Source: Flavobacteriaceae bacterium UBA3611 | Lineage (GTDB): Bacteria; Bacteroidota; Bacteroidia; Flavobacteriales; Flavobacteriaceae | DNA: 64,000 bases | Direction of reading: 5' to 3' | Assembly: GCA_002375495.1 (NCBI GenBank) | Contig: DFLU01000012.1 | Span: 285,999-349,998 of the forward strand | Shown: piece by piece, positions 34,339 to 44,284 of the stretch | How positions within the stretch are numbered: position 1 is the first letter of the stretch | How the letters are laid out: each line of letters begins with the position of its first letter | Notes under the pieces: generated by a model | Told to the model about the DNA's origin: nothing | The model's database searches: none | What the model saw: the letters and a program-made list of their open reading frames with translations, nothing else | Made by a program: the position numbers and the translations under genes

Positions 34339-34869
34339 TCACTTCAATTCAATACGGTCTAGTAAAAGTTGAAAACTTTCTTTTTTCTTGTTTCCGATCA
34401 GGAACACAACTTCTTCAATTTGTGCTTCGGAAAAATTAGGCAAGTCGAGTTTTCGTCCGCGAAACGAAGGATACATATCGCTAAGCTTAATTTCCACCGT
34501 TTCCCAATCGCCTGAAGTTTCAAATGGGTAGATATACGAAAAGTATCGGTCGCTCCGATCTTTTATCCGAAACTGATATGGTTTTCCGTCGCCCTTCAAT
34601 CTAATGCAAACTTTCGAGTATTTCCGCACGTCGGTAGCCTCAAAACCATAGCGCACCGATGAAAATCCGCCGTTGTTTTCCAATCTAACATTTCCGTAGA
34701 AAACACCATACCCTTGCTCATTCAATTCAAAAAAGCCTTGTGAGAGTCCGCCCATCACCCCATCATTCACGACCCGCCAATTGTTGAGGTTGGCTTCTTT
34801 CGTAAAGTTGAATAAAATGGTATTGGCAGGCATCATAAAAATCGCTAAAGAGATGAATAAAAGTTTCAT
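34339..34869 (-). CDS. CIA30 family protein
   Basis: 176 residues from ATG 34869 (MKLLFISLAIFMMPANTI). The family carries a galactose-binding-like fold; motifs DWETVEIKLSDMYPSFRG and NNWRVVNDGVMGGLSQGFF are those of CIA30 (complex I intermediate-associated protein 30-like) proteins. A short hydrophobic leader suggests export or a membrane anchor. A role in complex I assembly is not shown in bacteria, so only the family name is claimed. Longer reading to 34914 has no likeness. Confidence 0.78.
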   Translation of the reverse strand: MKLLFISLAIFMMPANTILFNFTKEANLNNWRVVNDGVMGGLSQGFFELNEQGYGVFYGNVRLENNGGFSSVRYGFEATDVRKYSKVCIRLKGDGKPYQFRIKDRSDRYFSYIYPFETSGDWETVEIKLSDMYPSFRGRKLDLPNFSEAQIEEVVFLIGNKKKESFQLLLDRIELK

Positions 34870-34988
34870 AGTAACATGTCTATGGTTTAAAGTTACGATG
34901 GTTGTACTAGGCAACGCTTCGATTTAAAGAAACTATAACACTTTTGGTGTGCTAATCTTTTATCTTTACGGATAACAAAACACATGGT

Positions 34989-35435
34989 ATGTACAAATTT
35001 GTTTTATTAATCTTTCTGGTATCTGCATCGTGCGGAACCCAAAATAGTGTTTCTACTACCGCTACAGGCACTTCGGAAACTTCTACACCGATTACGAATG
35101 GAGAACTTACCTTCGCCTTGGGAGAAGAAACCAATTTGGGGGGTATGGTGATAGCATTTTCTGAAGTGTTAGAAGATTCCCGTTGCCCTACTGGCACCCA
35201 GTGTTTTTGGGAAGGTCGGGCACGTTTGTTGGTTGAAATGAGTGGCGATGGGATGACCGTTGAACAGCAGGAAATTATTTTCGGAAAGTTAAAACCTGGT
35301 GAAAGCCACAACCATACATTTTATAAAGACGGTACTACAACCATCACGGCTAAAGCTATCAATCCGTATCCTACTGCCGAAACTGGCACCACGGGCTTGG
35401 CGTACAAATTGGTTATTATGGTAGCTACCGAATAA
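34989..35435 (+). CDS. Hypothetical lipoprotein
   Basis: 148 residues. Lipobox VSASCGTQ (Cys15) makes it an envelope lipoprotein. A Thr/Ser-rich linker (residues 18-38) leads to a compact beta-rich domain with two conserved cysteines in EDSRCPTGTQCFWEGRARL, which could form a disulfide. This Cys-x5-Cys with tryptophan recurs in small uncharacterised Bacteroidota lipoproteins. No enzyme motif. Upstream of a large metalloprotease gene by 75 bp, same strand; they may be co-transcribed. Confidence 0.72.
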   Translation: MYKFVLLIFLVSASCGTQNSVSTTATGTSETSTPITNGELTFALGEETNLGGMVIAFSEVLEDSRCPTGTQCFWEGRARLLVEMSGDGMTVEQQEIIFGKLKPGESHNHTFYKDGTTTITAKAINPYPTAETGTTGLAYKLVIMVATE

Positions 35436-35510
35436 GCGAGTTTCAGAATTAGATGCTCCCGTTGGTATTTTGAAGGGTTATGCGTAATTTGTTCAGCAAA
35501 ACTTGTTGCA

Positions 35511-37994
35511 ATGAAAAAATTACTGACCCTCCTATTAATTTCTATACTAACCCTTTCATGCGGGACTTTTTCAAAAAAGAAAGAAACACCCGAAAAATCG
35601 ACGGCTGCGGCCAAAAAGAAAACCGATAAAAACGGTATACAATCCTACGATAAAGTGATCACCAAAGAGGCGGTGAGCGATGAGGGACTCTTTAAGGTGC
35701 ATAAGGTGAAAGACAAGTATTTTTATGAGATTCCTAAAGATCTTTATAAAAAGGACATGCTTTGGGTGAGCCGAATTGCGCAAATCCCTGCAGGTTTGGG
35801 CGGCGGCTACGTAAATGCAGGCTCCAAAACCAACGAGCAAGTGGTGCATTGGGAGCGCTTTCAGGATAAATTATTGTTGAAAGTGAAAAGCTATACCAAC
35901 ATTGCAGACAGCACCAAGGCAATCAGCAAATCTGTTTCTGTAAACAATTATGAACCCACCTTGCATGCATTCGATATAAAGGCAATTAGCAAAGACAGCA
36001 GTGCTGTGGTGATAGACGTCACCAAATTTTTTACCAGCGATGTAAAGGCTATTAGCGGTTTGGGTGCGCGCCTTCGGAAACAGTACAAGGTGAAAAAATT
36101 AGACGGTTCACGTACTTTTATCAATAGCGTAAAAAGCTTCCCGCTGAATATTGAGGTAAAACAAGACATGACGTATGATGCTTCTGAGCCTCCTTCAAAT
36201 TCAGCCACTGAGAGTATCAGTTTACAGATGAACCAATCGATGATTTTACTGCCAGAAGAGCCGATGCAGCCTAGATTGTTCGATCCACGAGTAGGCTTTT
36301 TTACGGTAAGCCAATACGACTTTGGAAGCGATGCCCTCAAAGCAGATCAAAAAACATACATCCGCCGCTGGCGTTTAGAACCTAAAGATCCCGCTGCCTA
36401 TGCACGGGGTGAATTGGTTGAGCCGGTAAAACCAATTGTGTACTACCTAGACCCTGGAACTCCAGAAAACCTTCAGAAATATATCAAACAAGGTATTGAA
36501 GATTGGCAAAAGCCTTTTGAAACGGCAGGTTTTAAAAATGCGATCATTGCAAAAGATGCCCCAACCCCGGAAGAAGATCCAGAATTTAGTCCGGAAGACA
36601 TTCGGTATTCGGTGGTTCGCTATGTGGCCAGCACCACCCGAAATGCGGTAGGACCCAGTGTTTCCGATCCGCGAAGTGGCGAAATTATTGAAAGTGATAT
36701 TATTTGGTATCACAATCATTTGCGTAGCTATCGTAACAGATATTTGTTAGAAACAGGAGCGGCTAATCCATCGGCGAGAACACTAGATACCCCAGATGAA
36801 GAAATAGGGGAGATGATGCGTATGGTAATTGCACACGAAGTAGGTCATGCGCTCGGATTTCCGCACAATATGGCAGCCAGTTATGCCTATGATGTTGAAA
36901 AGTATAGAGACGGAGATTTTACCCAGAAAAATGGCATTGCAGCCAGCTTAATGGACTATGCGCGTTATAACTATATCGCCCAACCGGGAGATGAAAACAT
37001 CCGATTTATTCGCCAAATGGGGCCGTATGACCATTATGCCACCAATTGGGGATACCGTGTCATTCCAGGCGCAAATTCTGCTGAAGCTGAGAAGACAACA
37101 TTGAACCGTTGGATTGAAGCTAAGGGAGACGACCCCGTCTATCGATTTGGACGCCAGTCCAGCAGATTCGATCCGCAGTCACAAACCGAAGGTATTGGAG
37201 ACAACCCTATGGAAGCAAGCGATTATGGAATTAAAAACCTAAAATATGTTGCGGCCAACCTTCCAAAATGGACCAGCGACCGTACAAATGATTACAACGA
37301 CCTTGAAGAACTCTATGGAGAGTTGTTAGGTGTTTGGAGCCGCTACGTGGGCCACGTGGTAACCAATGTGGGCGGGGTGTACGAAAACATCAAAACCCCC
37401 AAACAAGGAGGAACTATCTATACCCACTTGGGCGAAGAGGAACAACGACAATCGATGCAATGGTTGCACGACAATGCTTTTGAAACTCCCACTTGGTTGT
37501 TAGATCCTTCCATATTACAGAATATAGACCATGCCGGGTATTTTGAGCGTATGCGAAGATTACAATCACGCCACTTAAATAATTTGTTGCGTTTTGACAG
37601 GATTGGACGTTTAATAGATGCTGAAACGACCCAAGCTGAATATTATTCGGCTTTGGAAATGTTTCAGGACTTACGCGAAGGAATTTGGAGTGAGGCACGT
37701 AGTGGAGGCAATGTTGATATTTATAGAAGAAATTTACAACGTTCGTATTTGGATAGAATGGAGTACTTGATGACCGATAAAGGCCCTACCCGACGCGGGT
37801 CGAGAAATGGCTTTGAAGGCACCCTTGTTTTTGATGTAAACACAAGTGATGTTCGGCCGTTGGTGCGAGGCGAATTAGTAGCGTTGCAGCGCAGCTTAAA
37901 ATCGGCTAAGAACCGAAACATCAATACGGTTACAAAATATCATTACGAAGATGCTATTGCGAGGATAGACAAAATACTCTATCCAGAGAAGTAA
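35511..37994 (+). CDS. Zinc-dependent metalloprotease (DUF5117/DUF4953 type)
   Basis: 827 residues. Lipobox LTLSCGTF (Cys17). The N-terminal half (about residues 40-330) is the DUF5117/5118-type region with RRWRLEPKDPAAYARGE and YLDPGTPENLQ. The catalytic zinc motif is AHEVGHALGFPHN with His442, Glu443, His446 and a third ligand His452, and a downstream SLMDYARYNY resembling a met-turn. It belongs to the astacin/metzincin-like group widespread in Bacteroidota. It probably digests extracellular or periplasmic protein; exact substrate not known. Confidence 0.88.
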   Translation: MKKLLTLLLISILTLSCGTFSKKKETPEKSTAAAKKKTDKNGIQSYDKVITKEAVSDEGLFKVHKVKDKYFYEIPKDLYKKDMLWVSRIAQIPAGLGGGYVNAGSKTNEQVVHWERFQDKLLLKVKSYTNIADSTKAISKSVSVNNYEPTLHAFDIKAISKDSSAVVIDVTKFFTSDVKAISGLGARLRKQYKVKKLDGSRTFINSVKSFPLNIEVKQDMTYDASEPPSNSATESISLQMNQSMILLPEEPMQPRLFDPRVGFFTVSQYDFGSDALKADQKTYIRRWRLEPKDPAAYARGELVEPVKPIVYYLDPGTPENLQKYIKQGIEDWQKPFETAGFKNAIIAKDAPTPEEDPEFSPEDIRYSVVRYVASTTRNAVGPSVSDPRSGEIIESDIIWYHNHLRSYRNRYLLETGAANPSARTLDTPDEEIGEMMRMVIAHEVGHALGFPHNMAASYAYDVEKYRDGDFTQKNGIAASLMDYARYNYIAQPGDENIRFIRQMGPYDHYATNWGYRVIPGANSAEAEKTTLNRWIEAKGDDPVYRFGRQSSRFDPQSQTEGIGDNPMEASDYGIKNLKYVAANLPKWTSDRTNDYNDLEELYGELLGVWSRYVGHVVTNVGGVYENIKTPKQGGTIYTHLGEEEQRQSMQWLHDNAFETPTWLLDPSILQNIDHAGYFERMRRLQSRHLNNLLRFDRIGRLIDAETTQAEYYSALEMFQDLREGIWSEARSGGNVDIYRRNLQRSYLDRMEYLMTDKGPTRRGSRNGFEGTLVFDVNTSDVRPLVRGELVALQRSLKSAKNRNINTVTKYHYEDAIARIDKILYPEK

Positions 37995-38008
37995 ATATTG
38001 TGGGCAAT

Positions 38009-38167
38009 TTATCCGCAACCACAATCTTTGTTGCCACATTTGGTTTTATTTCCGTCTAGTGTGCCTAAATTTTGGTTGCGGCTCTCAAATACGGGAGTCC
38101 AAATAAATTTCTTGAGGATATACCCCAAGGCAATGGTAAATGTGATAAGTACTAAAACGGTCTGCAT
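38009..38167 (-). CDS. FeoB-associated Cys-rich membrane protein
   Basis: 52-residue frame: one N-terminal transmembrane helix (MQTVLVLITFTIALGYILKK), then a short tail with NQNLGTLDGNKTKCGNKDC and a Cys-Gly ending (Cys44, Cys49, Cys51). Matches the small proteins that accompany FeoB in Bacteroidota. It lies downstream of feoB on the same strand, separated by 110 bp that hold a dispersed inverted repeat. The cysteines could handle ferrous iron or redox, but this is inference. Confidence 0.82.
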   Translation of the reverse strand: MQTVLVLITFTIALGYILKKFIWTPVFESRNQNLGTLDGNKTKCGNKDCGCG

Positions 38168-38189
38168 AGACTAAAGTTACAATTTTTTT

Positions 38190-38274
38190 GTCATTCAGAA
38201 ATGAAACGAAGTGAAATGAAGAATCTACAAACGGGTAAGATTCCTCGTCACGCATTGCGTTCCGTCGGAATGAC
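38190..38274. repeat. Dispersed inverted repeat between the Cys-rich gene and feoB
   Basis: GTCATTCAGAAATG... (38190-38226) and ...CGGAATGAC (38238-38274) are inverted 37-bp arms with an 11-bp centre; related in type to the repeat at 27999-28210 but different in sequence. Confidence 0.8.
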
Positions 38275-38277
38275 AGA

Positions 38278-40377
38278 TTATTTTAAAAACTGATACGCAC
38301 CTAAGGCAACTACATAAGCGATGGCACTCATCGCAAACAATTGCCACATGGGCCATTTCCAGCTATTGGTTTCTCTTCTAACAACGGCCAGAGTACTCAT
38401 GCATTGCATGGCAAAAGCATAGAAAAGCAACAATGAAATTCCACTGGCAAAATTAAATCGCGGTGTGCCCAAAACTGGGTTTACTTCGGCTGCCATACGG
38501 TTTTTGATGGTTTCTTCTTCTTCGCTACCCACGCTGTAAATGGTGGCGAGTGTTCCTACAAATACTTCACGGGCTGCAAACGAACTCACGATGGCAATCC
38601 CAATTTTCCAGTCGTAGCCCAATGGCTGTACGGCGGGCTCTATTCCTTTTCCGAGGATTCCGATATAGCTATGTTCTAATTTAAACGATGCAATCTTGGT
38701 CTCCATTTCTTCTTCGGAAATAGTTGTTCCTTGTGTCTGCTGTGTGACGATTTCCGAAGCATTATTGAAATCGCCCGGCCCATAACTTGCCAATACCCAA
38801 AGAATGATAGAAATGGCCAATATGATTTTACCGGCACCCAACACAAATGATTTTGTTTTTTCGATGACGGTGATGGCTACATTTTTAAAGAGTGGCACTT
38901 TATAGTTGGGCATTTCAACCACAAAAAAGGTCTTGCTACGTATTTTGAGTACTTTATTGAGCAACCAAGCCGAAAAGATGGCAGCGCCAAACCCTAGTAG
39001 ATACAAGAACATTAAGGTAAGCCCTTGTAGGCTGAATATGCCCAATACACGCTGTTCTGGAATGACGAGTGCAATAATGATTAAGTACACAGGTAACCGA
39101 GCTGAACAGGTGGTAAACGGAGTTACTAAAATGGTAATGAGCCGTTCTTTCCAACTTTCAATATTTCGGGTGGCCATAATTGCAGGAATGGCACATGCGG
39201 TACCGGAAACCAGTGGGACGACACTTTTTCCGCTTAGGCCAAATCGACGCATGATACGGTCCATTAAAAAAACCACGCGACTCATATAACCTGTTTCTTC
39301 GAGTATGGCAATAAACAAAAACAGAAAGGCAATCTGTGGTATAAAAATAATGATACCGCCAAGCCCTGAAATGATACCTTCGGCCAGTAGGTTGGTGAAA
39401 TCGCCCGCGGGCAATGTATTCTTGGTCCATTCACTGAGTTGTGCAAACGAAGCATCTATGAAGTCCATCGGGTAACTACTCCAATCGAAAATAGCTTGGA
39501 AAATCAACAGTAAAATTCCGAAGAAAATAAGGTAACCCCAAACCTTGTGTGTGAGGATACGGTCTAACCTACTGCGGAAATCTTTAGCGTTGGCAGTGTC
39601 TATGGTCAATGTTTCTTTTAGCACCCCGTTTATAAATTGGTAACGGGCAATGGTTTCTTTTTGCTGAAGACGTTTTAGGTTGCTTTTACTCTCCGTTTGG
39701 AAGGTGGCAATGGTATTTAGTTCGCCACGTTCCAGCTTTCCGAAGTTTACGTCTTGGGTAATCACCAACCATAGCTTGTACAGATCCTGTTTCGGGAATG
39801 CTTTCCGCAACCGTTCGAAGTATTCTGGCGCGATAACCGAGGCATTTACACACGGTTTGGTTGAGAGTGTTGCGTGATTGGTAATGTATTCTTTTAAGGT
39901 TTCAAAGCCTTCGTTTTTTCTAGAACTGATGAGTGCAATTTTGGTCTCTAGCTGTTCTTCAAGTGCCTCAATATCTATTGAAATTGCTTTGCGCTTCATT
40001 CGGTCTGCCATATTGATGGCCAGAATGGTTGGGATGCCAAGGTCTTTAATCTGTGTAAAGAGCAGCAGGTTCCGCTTTAGATTTTCTACGTCTGCCACCA
40101 CAACGGCTACATCAGGAAAGTCTTTATCATTTTTGTTCAGCAGCAACTCGATAACTACGTTCTCATCTAGCGAAGAAGCGTTGAGACTATAGGTACCCGG
40201 AAGGTCAATGATATGTGCTTTTACCCCGCGGTCTAACTTGCAGATACCCTGCTTTTTTTCGACGGTGATTCCTGGATAGTTCCCTACTTTTTGATTTAGC
40301 CCCGTGAGTTTGTTGAATACAGAAGTCTTTCCTGTATTCGGGTTACCAATAAGAGCTACGTTAATCTGTCGGGCCAT
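38278..40377 (-). CDS. feoB: Ferrous iron transport protein B
   Basis: 699 residues. N-terminal GTPase: G1 GNPNTGKTSVFNKLTG, G3 DLPGTYSLN, G4 NMAD. The remainder is a polytopic permease with the two Gate segments (LFLFIAILEETGYMSRVVFL and LLFYAFAMQCMSTLAVVRR). Imports Fe(II) across the inner membrane. Length is average for FeoB. feoA starts three bases before it. Confidence 0.95.
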   Translation of the reverse strand: MARQINVALIGNPNTGKTSVFNKLTGLNQKVGNYPGITVEKKQGICKLDRGVKAHIIDLPGTYSLNASSLDENVVIELLLNKNDKDFPDVAVVVADVENLKRNLLLFTQIKDLGIPTILAINMADRMKRKAISIDIEALEEQLETKIALISSRKNEGFETLKEYITNHATLSTKPCVNASVIAPEYFERLRKAFPKQDLYKLWLVITQDVNFGKLERGELNTIATFQTESKSNLKRLQQKETIARYQFINGVLKETLTIDTANAKDFRSRLDRILTHKVWGYLIFFGILLLIFQAIFDWSSYPMDFIDASFAQLSEWTKNTLPAGDFTNLLAEGIISGLGGIIIFIPQIAFLFLFIAILEETGYMSRVVFLMDRIMRRFGLSGKSVVPLVSGTACAIPAIMATRNIESWKERLITILVTPFTTCSARLPVYLIIIALVIPEQRVLGIFSLQGLTLMFLYLLGFGAAIFSAWLLNKVLKIRSKTFFVVEMPNYKVPLFKNVAITVIEKTKSFVLGAGKIILAISIILWVLASYGPGDFNNASEIVTQQTQGTTISEEEMETKIASFKLEHSYIGILGKGIEPAVQPLGYDWKIGIAIVSSFAAREVFVGTLATIYSVGSEEEETIKNRMAAEVNPVLGTPRFNFASGISLLLFYAFAMQCMSTLAVVRRETNSWKWPMWQLFAMSAIAYVVALGAYQFLK

Positions 40378-40380
40378 AGG

Positions 40381-40605
40381 TTATAAGCGTTCAATTTCTA
40401 TAAGAGCCGCGGTTTCTTTTCTGATAGCCAAATGACTTCCGTTTATGTTGAGGTACAAAGGGTCTCGAAAAGGGGCTTGTTGTACAATCATTACTTCATT
40501 GCCCGGCAAACAACCCATTTCTAGGAGCTTTAACGGCACACTTTCGACCTCAAAAGACTTGATGATGGCGCGTTCTCCGCGTTTGAGATCTGCGATGGTG
40601 GGCAT
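40381..40605 (-). CDS. feoA: Ferrous iron transport protein A
   Basis: 74 residues, a single SH3-like fold (ADLKRGERAIIKSFEVES, LLEMGCLPGNEVMIVQQAP). Small partner of FeoB, cytoplasmic. Three bases from feoB. A near-consensus promoter lies 30 bp upstream. Confidence 0.93.
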   Translation of the reverse strand: MPTIADLKRGERAIIKSFEVESVPLKLLEMGCLPGNEVMIVQQAPFRDPLYLNINGSHLAIRKETAALIEIERL

Positions 40606-40635
40606 AAAGTTTATTTAGATTGATTTTAAACAAGG

Positions 40636-40666
40636 CAAAAGTAAGGGTTTTACCAATGTCTAGCAA
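40636..40666 (-). promoter_or_regulatory. Promoter of feoAB
   Basis: On the minus strand TACTTTTG (40643-40636) matches TAnnTTTG, with a TTG at 20 bp upstream (40666-40664). It lies 30 bp before the feoA ATG. Confidence 0.6.
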
Positions 40667-40710
40667 GAGAGTTAAGCAATAGTTCTGGGATCGTTAAAAA
40701 AGAGCGATTG

Positions 40711-41382
40711 TTAGTTGGAAGTTTCCTTTTTTAGCACGGCAATATCGTGTAATAATCGTTCGATATCTTCAGGAAGCGTACCATCATAAAATCCACGAAT
40801 GCGCTTTTCTGTATCTACCAGCACAAAATTTTCGGTATGTATCAGTTCGTAGGGACTGTACGGAGCATCTTTTGCCGCCAGATAGCTTTTTCTGGCAAGG
40901 TCGTAGATTTGTTTTTTATCGCCAGTAACCAAGTTCCATTTGCGGTCGTCTACGCCTTTTTCGATCGCATATTTTTTTAGTTGGGCAACGGTGTCTACTT
41001 CAGGTTGTACGGTATGTGAAAGCAATAAAACGTCGCTATCGTTTTTTAATGCCTCTTGAATTTCAACCATATGCCCTGTCATAACGGGGCAAATTGTCTG
41101 GCAGGTTGTAAAAAAGAAGTCGGCTACATAGATTTTATCATTGTAATCTGCCTGTGTAATAGTTTCGCCATTTTGATTTTTTAAACTGAAATCGGCTATG
41201 GTGTGGTATTTTTTCTTGTAATGCAATGTACTGTCTACCAGCTCTGCGTTCACTTCGGAAGGTTGATAAACGGGTAATATCTCTGTCGGTTTCAGCACCG
41301 AATAGATCGCAGAAATAATGATTACAGAGAGTACCGCCAATACCACTAAAAAGAATTTGTACTTTGAAAAAAACTGAAGCAT
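40711..41382 (-). CDS. SCO family protein
   Basis: 223 residues. One N-terminal membrane helix (FFLVVLAVLSVIIISAIYSV), then a thioredoxin-like domain with the copper/redox motif FFTTCQTICPVMTG (CxxxC) and the conserved His in ELIHTENFVLVD. Periplasmic side. It may supply copper to cytochrome oxidase or act in redox maturation. Divergent from rseP. Confidence 0.92.
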   Translation of the reverse strand: MLQFFSKYKFFLVVLAVLSVIIISAIYSVLKPTEILPVYQPSEVNAELVDSTLHYKKKYHTIADFSLKNQNGETITQADYNDKIYVADFFFTTCQTICPVMTGHMVEIQEALKNDSDVLLLSHTVQPEVDTVAQLKKYAIEKGVDDRKWNLVTGDKKQIYDLARKSYLAAKDAPYSPYELIHTENFVLVDTEKRIRGFYDGTLPEDIERLLHDIAVLKKETSN

Positions 41383-41483
41383 ACGTATCCACTAAATTTT
41401 CAGCAAAATTACAACCCAAAGCTTACATCTAAAAGTGTAACTAGCAATAGTTTTTAGCGTCTGATCGAGCAGTATTTATTTAT

Positions 41484-41514
41484 TTTTAAATGAAGCGGCA
41501 AAAGGTTACTTTTG
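41484..41514 (+). promoter_or_regulatory. Promoter of rseP
   Basis: TACTTTTG (41507-41514) matches TAnnTTTG; TTTT lies exactly 19 bp upstream (41484-41487), one base off the TTTG box. ATG follows 45 bp later. Confidence 0.6.
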
Positions 41515-41559
41515 TGGCTTCAAAATTGCAGCAAAGGCTGTAAAACAAGACGAACGATT

Positions 41560-42885
41560 ATGAGTCCATTTGCCGTTAAAGCAATCCAGCTACTACTTAG
41601 CTTATCTATATTGATTATTCTCCATGAACTAGGTCATTTTATTCCGGCCAAACTCTTTAAAACGAGGGTTGAAAAGTTCTTTCTCTTTTTTGACGTGAAA
41701 TTTGCTCTGCTTAAAAAGAAGATTGGAGAAACTACCTACGGAATTGGTTGGCTTCCTTTGGGCGGTTATGTGAAGATTTCGGGGATGATTGATGAGAGTA
41801 TGGATAAAGAACAAATGGCACAACCAGCCCAACCTTGGGAGTTTAGGAGCAAGCCGGCTTGGCAGCGTCTTATCATTATGCTAGGTGGAGTAACAGTAAA
41901 TGTTATTGTGGGTATGGTTATCTATATTTTCCTATTCTACAACAACGGCCAACGCATTGTGACCAATGAAAATTTACCGAATGGTTTTTCGGTAGCCCAA
42001 GAATTTAAGGCGCTTGGTTTTGAAGACGGGGATCGTGTGCTGCAATTAAACGGTAAAGACTTTGAAAACCTGAATAACCTGAACCGTTATTTAATGTTGA
42101 GAGATGTAGAAACGCTCACCGTACTGCATCCCGATGGCAACCAAGAAACAATCGAGTTGCCAGAAGATATTGGTATGACGATGTTTAAAGCTGGCGTACG
42201 TGAACCTTTCACACCAATGCGTACTACAATAATCGATACCATATACCCAGACTTGCCTGCCGGACCATCTGATTTAAGAGTTGGGGATCGTGTATTACAG
42301 ATAAACGGAACCGAAGTAACGACTTTCAGAAACATGAGTGAACTAGTAAGAGCGAATCCTGAGAAACCAGTAGCTCTTACCGTTTTGAGAAACGGAGAAA
42401 CGCTTGAGTTTACTGTGACACCCAACGATAAAGGTCAGTTAGGAATTAATAATCTGGCAAGGGAATACGACAATAGTTTTGAGCAAGTAAACTACAGTTT
42501 TGGAGAAAGTATTGGTGGCGGAATTGAATATGGGTACAATGTGTTGAAAGACTACGTGTACCAATTTAAGTATGTTTTTACTGCGGAAGGAGCCACCCAG
42601 ATTGGCGGATTTGGAGCTATAGGCGGGTTGTTTCCTGATACGTGGGACTGGAGTAGCTTTTGGCACACCACGGCACTGATTTCAATAATTCTAGCGTTTA
42701 TGAACATTTTGCCCATACCAGCATTAGATGGGGGCCACGTGATGTTTTTATTATACGAAATGGTATCGGGACGTAAGCCTAACGATAAGTTTATGGAATA
42801 TGCCCAAATGGTAGGTTTCTTCTTGTTGATTGGTTTGGTGCTCTTCGCAAACGGAAACGATATCTATCGCTGGCTGTTTGAGTAG
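41560..42885 (+). CDS. rseP: RIP metalloprotease (site-2 protease)
   Basis: 441 residues from ATG 41560; the reading back to 41512 adds a cysteine-rich piece without likeness. Motifs: the zinc HELGH (His22, Glu23, His26) in helix 1, two PDZ-like domains (ALGFEDGDRVLQLNGKDF and LRVGDRVLQINGTEV), and NILPIPALDGGHVMFL with the third ligand Asp. Inner-membrane cleaves anti-sigma factors or signal peptide remnants. Confidence 0.93.
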   Translation: MSPFAVKAIQLLLSLSILIILHELGHFIPAKLFKTRVEKFFLFFDVKFALLKKKIGETTYGIGWLPLGGYVKISGMIDESMDKEQMAQPAQPWEFRSKPAWQRLIIMLGGVTVNVIVGMVIYIFLFYNNGQRIVTNENLPNGFSVAQEFKALGFEDGDRVLQLNGKDFENLNNLNRYLMLRDVETLTVLHPDGNQETIELPEDIGMTMFKAGVREPFTPMRTTIIDTIYPDLPAGPSDLRVGDRVLQINGTEVTTFRNMSELVRANPEKPVALTVLRNGETLEFTVTPNDKGQLGINNLAREYDNSFEQVNYSFGESIGGGIEYGYNVLKDYVYQFKYVFTAEGATQIGGFGAIGGLFPDTWDWSSFWHTTALISIILAFMNILPIPALDGGHVMFLLYEMVSGRKPNDKFMEYAQMVGFFLLIGLVLFANGNDIYRWLFE

Positions 42886-42896
42886 TGGTACAACTA

Positions 42897-43712
42897 TTAT
42901 TTTTCGGCAATCACTTCTATCATCATGGGGCAGAACAGCGTTGCGTTGGTAGATTGTTCTAGTTGGGTGTGGTCTGCAAAAGCCTGTTTTGCTTCGGCTT
43001 CTGTTAAGTAACCCATCGAAACTAACCTCGGAAAGTAACTATGGTAAAAGGTTTTGGGCCATTGCCAAATTAAATTTTCGGGAGTGGCTAATTTTGGCAT
43101 TAACCTAAGATGGGTTATGGTCATGCCCAGCTCGGTTAAGATTTCGGGAAGTTTTCTGCCGATATCAATTTCACCTTTTTGTTCTTTAAAGCTTTTAAGG
43201 CAGGCAGCAATGGCTTTATTTAGGCCGGGTAGCTGTGGTTCGGTTTGGTGGGTGCTCCAATCGTAGTATTCATGCAACACCATTTTCCCACCGGGTTTTA
43301 GCGCGTCATAGGTTTTTTTAAGAATTTCATCAGGATTTGGAATCCAAGCCATTGCCCAACGGCAGTACATTCCGTCTATAGAATTAGCGGGCAGCTTTAA
43401 ATTATTAAAATCTGAACAAATTCCGTCAATATTTAAGTGGTATAAATCTGCTACTTGTGTGAGGTGTTGGATGTACCCTTCGTCTAGATCGACACCAATC
43501 ACCTTGCCGCTATTGCCTACAATATAGGCAAGTTCCTTACTGCAAAATCCAGGTCCGCACCCCAGGTCTAAGAGGGTCTGTCCGGCAGAAAAATCTGCCA
43601 ATTTCCAGCCTTTTTGAGCTTCAGTGGCCCAGATCTGATGTTGTATACCCAATCTGTGTAATTCTTGGGCATCAGTACCTAAGATATAGGGTTGAGAGGT
43701 TTTTTTGGTCAT
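42897..43712 (-). CDS. Class I SAM-dependent methyltransferase
   Basis: 271 residues. SAM-binding glycine loop LLDLGCGPGFCSKELAY (motif I), acidic VIGVDLDEGY (motif II), and MYCRWAMAWIPNPDEIL (motif V-like). Resembles the UbiE/methyltransferase-25 type used on small molecules. No substrate is evident. Convergent with rseP. Confidence 0.82.
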   Translation of the reverse strand: MTKKTSQPYILGTDAQELHRLGIQHQIWATEAQKGWKLADFSAGQTLLDLGCGPGFCSKELAYIVGNSGKVIGVDLDEGYIQHLTQVADLYHLNIDGICSDFNNLKLPANSIDGMYCRWAMAWIPNPDEILKKTYDALKPGGKMVLHEYYDWSTHQTEPQLPGLNKAIAACLKSFKEQKGEIDIGRKLPEILTELGMTITHLRLMPKLATPENLIWQWPKTFYHSYFPRLVSMGYLTEAEAKQAFADHTQLEQSTNATLFCPMMIEVIAEK

Positions 43713-43831
43713 GTTAGTATGAGATTGACCTTGTGAAGATAGTGATTTTGGAAAAGTAGCGGGTTGATTTTAATTAAAAGGACCTTTTTATGTGACTACT
43801 ATACTCTCAAAAAATGTGGAATGTTTGATCG

Positions 43832-44284
43832 CTATGAATCGAGGTTTAATTGTCTGTTTTCCTTCGTTGCTTTTTTATCCATACCAGATCCTACGGCCAT
43901 TCCGATGACCATTCCAATAGGAAGTCCTATACCCAACAGCCCCATATTATCAAGCGCTACCCCGAACGCAGCGCCCATTGGGATTCCGAATACCGACATG
44001 CCCAATGCCAGCCATAAATTTCTATAGTAGTTTTTAGGAACCAACTTCAGTTCTTTTTCAAGAATTCGCAATATTTTGGTTCTTGACTTTAGGAGTTGTT
44101 TTTTATAGGCGGAATCTTGGATGGTATTCACCTTTTCAATTTCTGTATTAATTTCAGTAGTGACTTTCTGCGGAAGTTCCCGTTTGTGTATTTCTTCAAG
44201 TAATGATTGCAACTTTTCATAACGCTCGTTCAACTTTTTGTCGGCCGAATTCGTATTTCTGGGTTTCAATTTTATTAATTGCAT
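43832..44284 (-). CDS. Hypothetical protein with coiled coil and two glycine-rich membrane helices
   Basis: 150 residues from ATG 44284 (MQLIKLKPRN). Residues 18-95 are charged and helical, coiled-coil-like (ERYEKLQSLLEEIHKRELPQ). Two C-terminal segments are hydrophobic and rich in Gly (LALGMSVFGIPMGAAFGVAL, IGLPIGMVIGMAVGSGM), a glycine-zipper type hairpin. It may be a membrane-anchored oligomer; function not recognised. The longer reading from 44416 has a different composition and is less likely. Confidence 0.6.
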   Translation of the reverse strand: MQLIKLKPRNTNSADKKLNERYEKLQSLLEEIHKRELPQKVTTEINTEIEKVNTIQDSAYKKQLLKSRTKILRILEKELKLVPKNYYRNLWLALGMSVFGIPMGAAFGVALDNMGLLGIGLPIGMVIGMAVGSGMDKKATKENRQLNLDS